From positions 1 through 6,994 of the forward strand of contig JAJYNV010000062.1 of assembly GCA_021786135.1 (NCBI GenBank): a stretch of DNA of 6,994 nucleotides, read 5' to 3'. Positions 6,435 to 6,994 of this stretch are shown in pieces. The position numbers and the translations under genes are program-made. Source of the stretch: Bacillota bacterium. GTDB taxonomy: Bacteria; Bacillota; Sulfobacillia; JAJZYS01; JAJYTV01. The first letter of the stretch is position 1. Every line of letters begins with the position of its first letter. The notes beneath the pieces are model-generated. The model did no database searches. It was not told where the DNA came from and saw only the letters and a list, made by a program, of their open reading frames with translations.

Positions 6435-6776
6435 GTGGACTGCATCTTCTGTGCGATCGCGCGGGGCGAGCTCGGTACGAAGCTGATCTACGAGGATGAG
6501 GATGTCGTCGCCTTTGAGGATCTAAATCCGCAGGCGCCGACGCACATCCTCGTCATCCCGCGGCGCCACTACCCGTCGCTGCAGGATGTGCCGAAGGACG
6601 AGATCGGCATTGTCGCGCGACTCGCGGCCGCGGCGCAGGAGCTTGCGGCCGAGCGGCGAATATGGCCTTCAGGATACCGGCTCGTCGTCAACTCGGGCTC
6701 CGAGGGCGGGCAGACAGTCTCCCATCTGCACCTCCACGTGTTGGGCGGACGGCAGATGGTTTGGCCGCCGGGGTAG
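6435..6776 (+). CDS. hinT: HIT-family protein, HinT-like purine nucleoside phosphoramidase
   Basis: This is a small histidine-triad protein of 113 residues, the normal length for bacterial HinT/PKCI-type proteins. The N-terminus has DCIFCAIARGEL, with a CxxC pair (C3, C6) that binds zinc in some relatives. The central VVAFEDLNPQAPTHILVIPRRH is typical of the family. The catalytic triad HLHLHV lies at 97-102 and the C-terminus is LGGRQMVWPPG, as in many bacterial HinT proteins. The family hydrolyses AMP-linked phosphoramidates and acyl-adenylates; the physiological substrate is not known here. GTG 6435 is chosen because AGGAG (6422-6426), overlapping the ddl stop codon, lies eight bases upstream and the protein then begins MDCIFC. 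GTG 6426 is in frame but would use the SD sequence itself as a start. It is tightly linked to ddl, so it is probably the last gene of the hrcA operon. The gene symbol is by family resemblance. Confidence 0.92.
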   Translation: MDCIFCAIARGELGTKLIYEDEDVVAFEDLNPQAPTHILVIPRRHYPSLQDVPKDEIGIVARLAAAAQELAAERRIWPSGYRLVVNSGSEGGQTVSHLHLHVLGGRQMVWPPG

Positions 6777-6805
6777 TTGACGCTGCCGAAATTCTTGTCT
6801 AGAAT
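6777..6805 (+). promoter_or_regulatory. Sigma70-type promoter of rpsU
   Basis: TTGACG (6777-6782) is separated by exactly 17 bases from TAGAAT (6800-6805), one base off consensus in each box. The stretch is markedly AT-richer than the surrounding genes. The -35 box begins at the base after the HIT gene stop codon (6774-6776). The transcription start should be near 6812, giving a leader of about 30 bases before rpsU. No CIRCE element is visible, so rpsU would not be under HrcA control from this promoter. Confidence 0.8.
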
Positions 6806-6841
6806 AACCAAATTGGCGATGTCGGAGGGGAGGGTGACATA

Positions 6842-6994
6842 ATGTCCGAAGTCAAGGTCGGCAAGGGCGAGACCTTGGACCAAGCTCTCCGCCGCTTCAA
6901 GCGCCAGTGCCAACGCGCTGGAGTGCTTTCCGAAGTTCGCAAGCGGGAACACTACGAGAAGCCGAGTGTAAGGCGCAAGAAGAAGTCCGAGGCG
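6842..6994 (+). CDS. rpsU: 30S ribosomal protein S21, 3' truncated by window
   Basis: Fifty-one codons are present with no stop, and the gene continues past the window end. The family normally has about 58-70 residues, so little is missing. The translation begins MSEVKVGKGETLDQALRRFK and continues with RQCQRAGVLSEVRKREHYEKPS and a lysine/arginine-rich tail (RRKKKSEA), which is diagnostic for S21. S21 sits on the platform of the small subunit near the anti-SD end of 16S rRNA and helps initiation. The ATG start has GGAGG (6829-6833) eight bases upstream, inside a longer purine run (6824-6834). Its own promoter lies directly upstream. In the related conserved clusters, yqeY (GatB/YqeY-like) follows rpsU. 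Confidence 0.97.
   Translation, partial: MSEVKVGKGETLDQALRRFKRQCQRAGVLSEVRKREHYEKPSVRRKKKSEA

Noticed and set aside
6791..6805. Inverted repeat ATTCT-N5-AGAAT overlapping the rpsU -10 box
   Set aside because: Arms of only five bases in an AT-rich promoter are easily found by chance, and no known operator matches.
6777..6841. A CIRCE or other heat-shock operator ahead of rpsU
   Set aside because: I looked for TTAGCACTC/GAGTGCTAA-like arms and found none.
1..6994. Mobile element, phage, CRISPR, defence or biosynthetic system
   Set aside because: Every long gene is a recognised housekeeping family, all on one strand, tightly packed and uniform in composition; there are no terminal repeats, integrase, or array-like repeats.

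Overview
This is a GC-rich bacterial chromosome segment with G or C at most third codon positions. It is almost entirely filled by conserved housekeeping genes, all on the + strand. The order is lepA (3' end only) - hemW - hrcA - grpE - dnaJ - prmA - ddl - hinT-like HIT gene - rpsU (5' end only). I see no mobile element, CRISPR array, tRNA/rRNA gene or long non-coding stretch; the longest gaps between genes are about 75 and 65 bases.

Region 1 (1-1639) is the translation factor gene lepA overlapping the heme chaperone gene hemW by 8 bases. Region 2 (about 1602-3266) begins with a hairpin in the last codons of hemW. A sigma70-type promoter follows, its -35 box covering the hemW stop codon, and then a nearly perfect CIRCE operator just ahead of hrcA. 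This is the classic self-regulated heat-shock module: HrcA represses its own operon through CIRCE, and GrpE and DnaJ are the co-chaperones of DnaK. dnaK itself is not here, as grpE is followed 11 bases later by dnaJ. Region 3 (4359-6776) holds prmA (ribosomal protein L11 methyltransferase), ddl (D-Ala-D-Ala ligase) and a small HIT-family protein gene, all tightly packed and probably read from the hrcA promoter. Region 4 (6777-6994) is a clear second promoter right after the HIT gene stop codon, driving rpsU (ribosomal protein S21).

The order is recognisably a variant of the cluster known from Bacillus/Clostridium and some other phyla (lepA-hemW-hrcA-grpE-dnaK-dnaJ-prmA-rsmE-mtaB-[hit]-rpsU-yqeY). 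It differs in two ways: dnaK is missing, and ddl sits where rsmE-mtaB usually lie. HrcA/CIRCE control plus S21 in a high-GC genome argues against Actinobacteria, which generally lack S21. A high-GC, poorly sampled Gram-negative-type phylum (for example near Gemmatimonadota or Eisenbacteria-like lineages) is a guess the sequence cannot settle.

The window contains no evident undescribed system. The points worth a second look are the rearranged operon content, the regulatory architecture, the hairpin ahead of the heat-shock promoter, and a diverged PrmA. Six of the seven genes with a visible complete start appear to use GTG or TTG.
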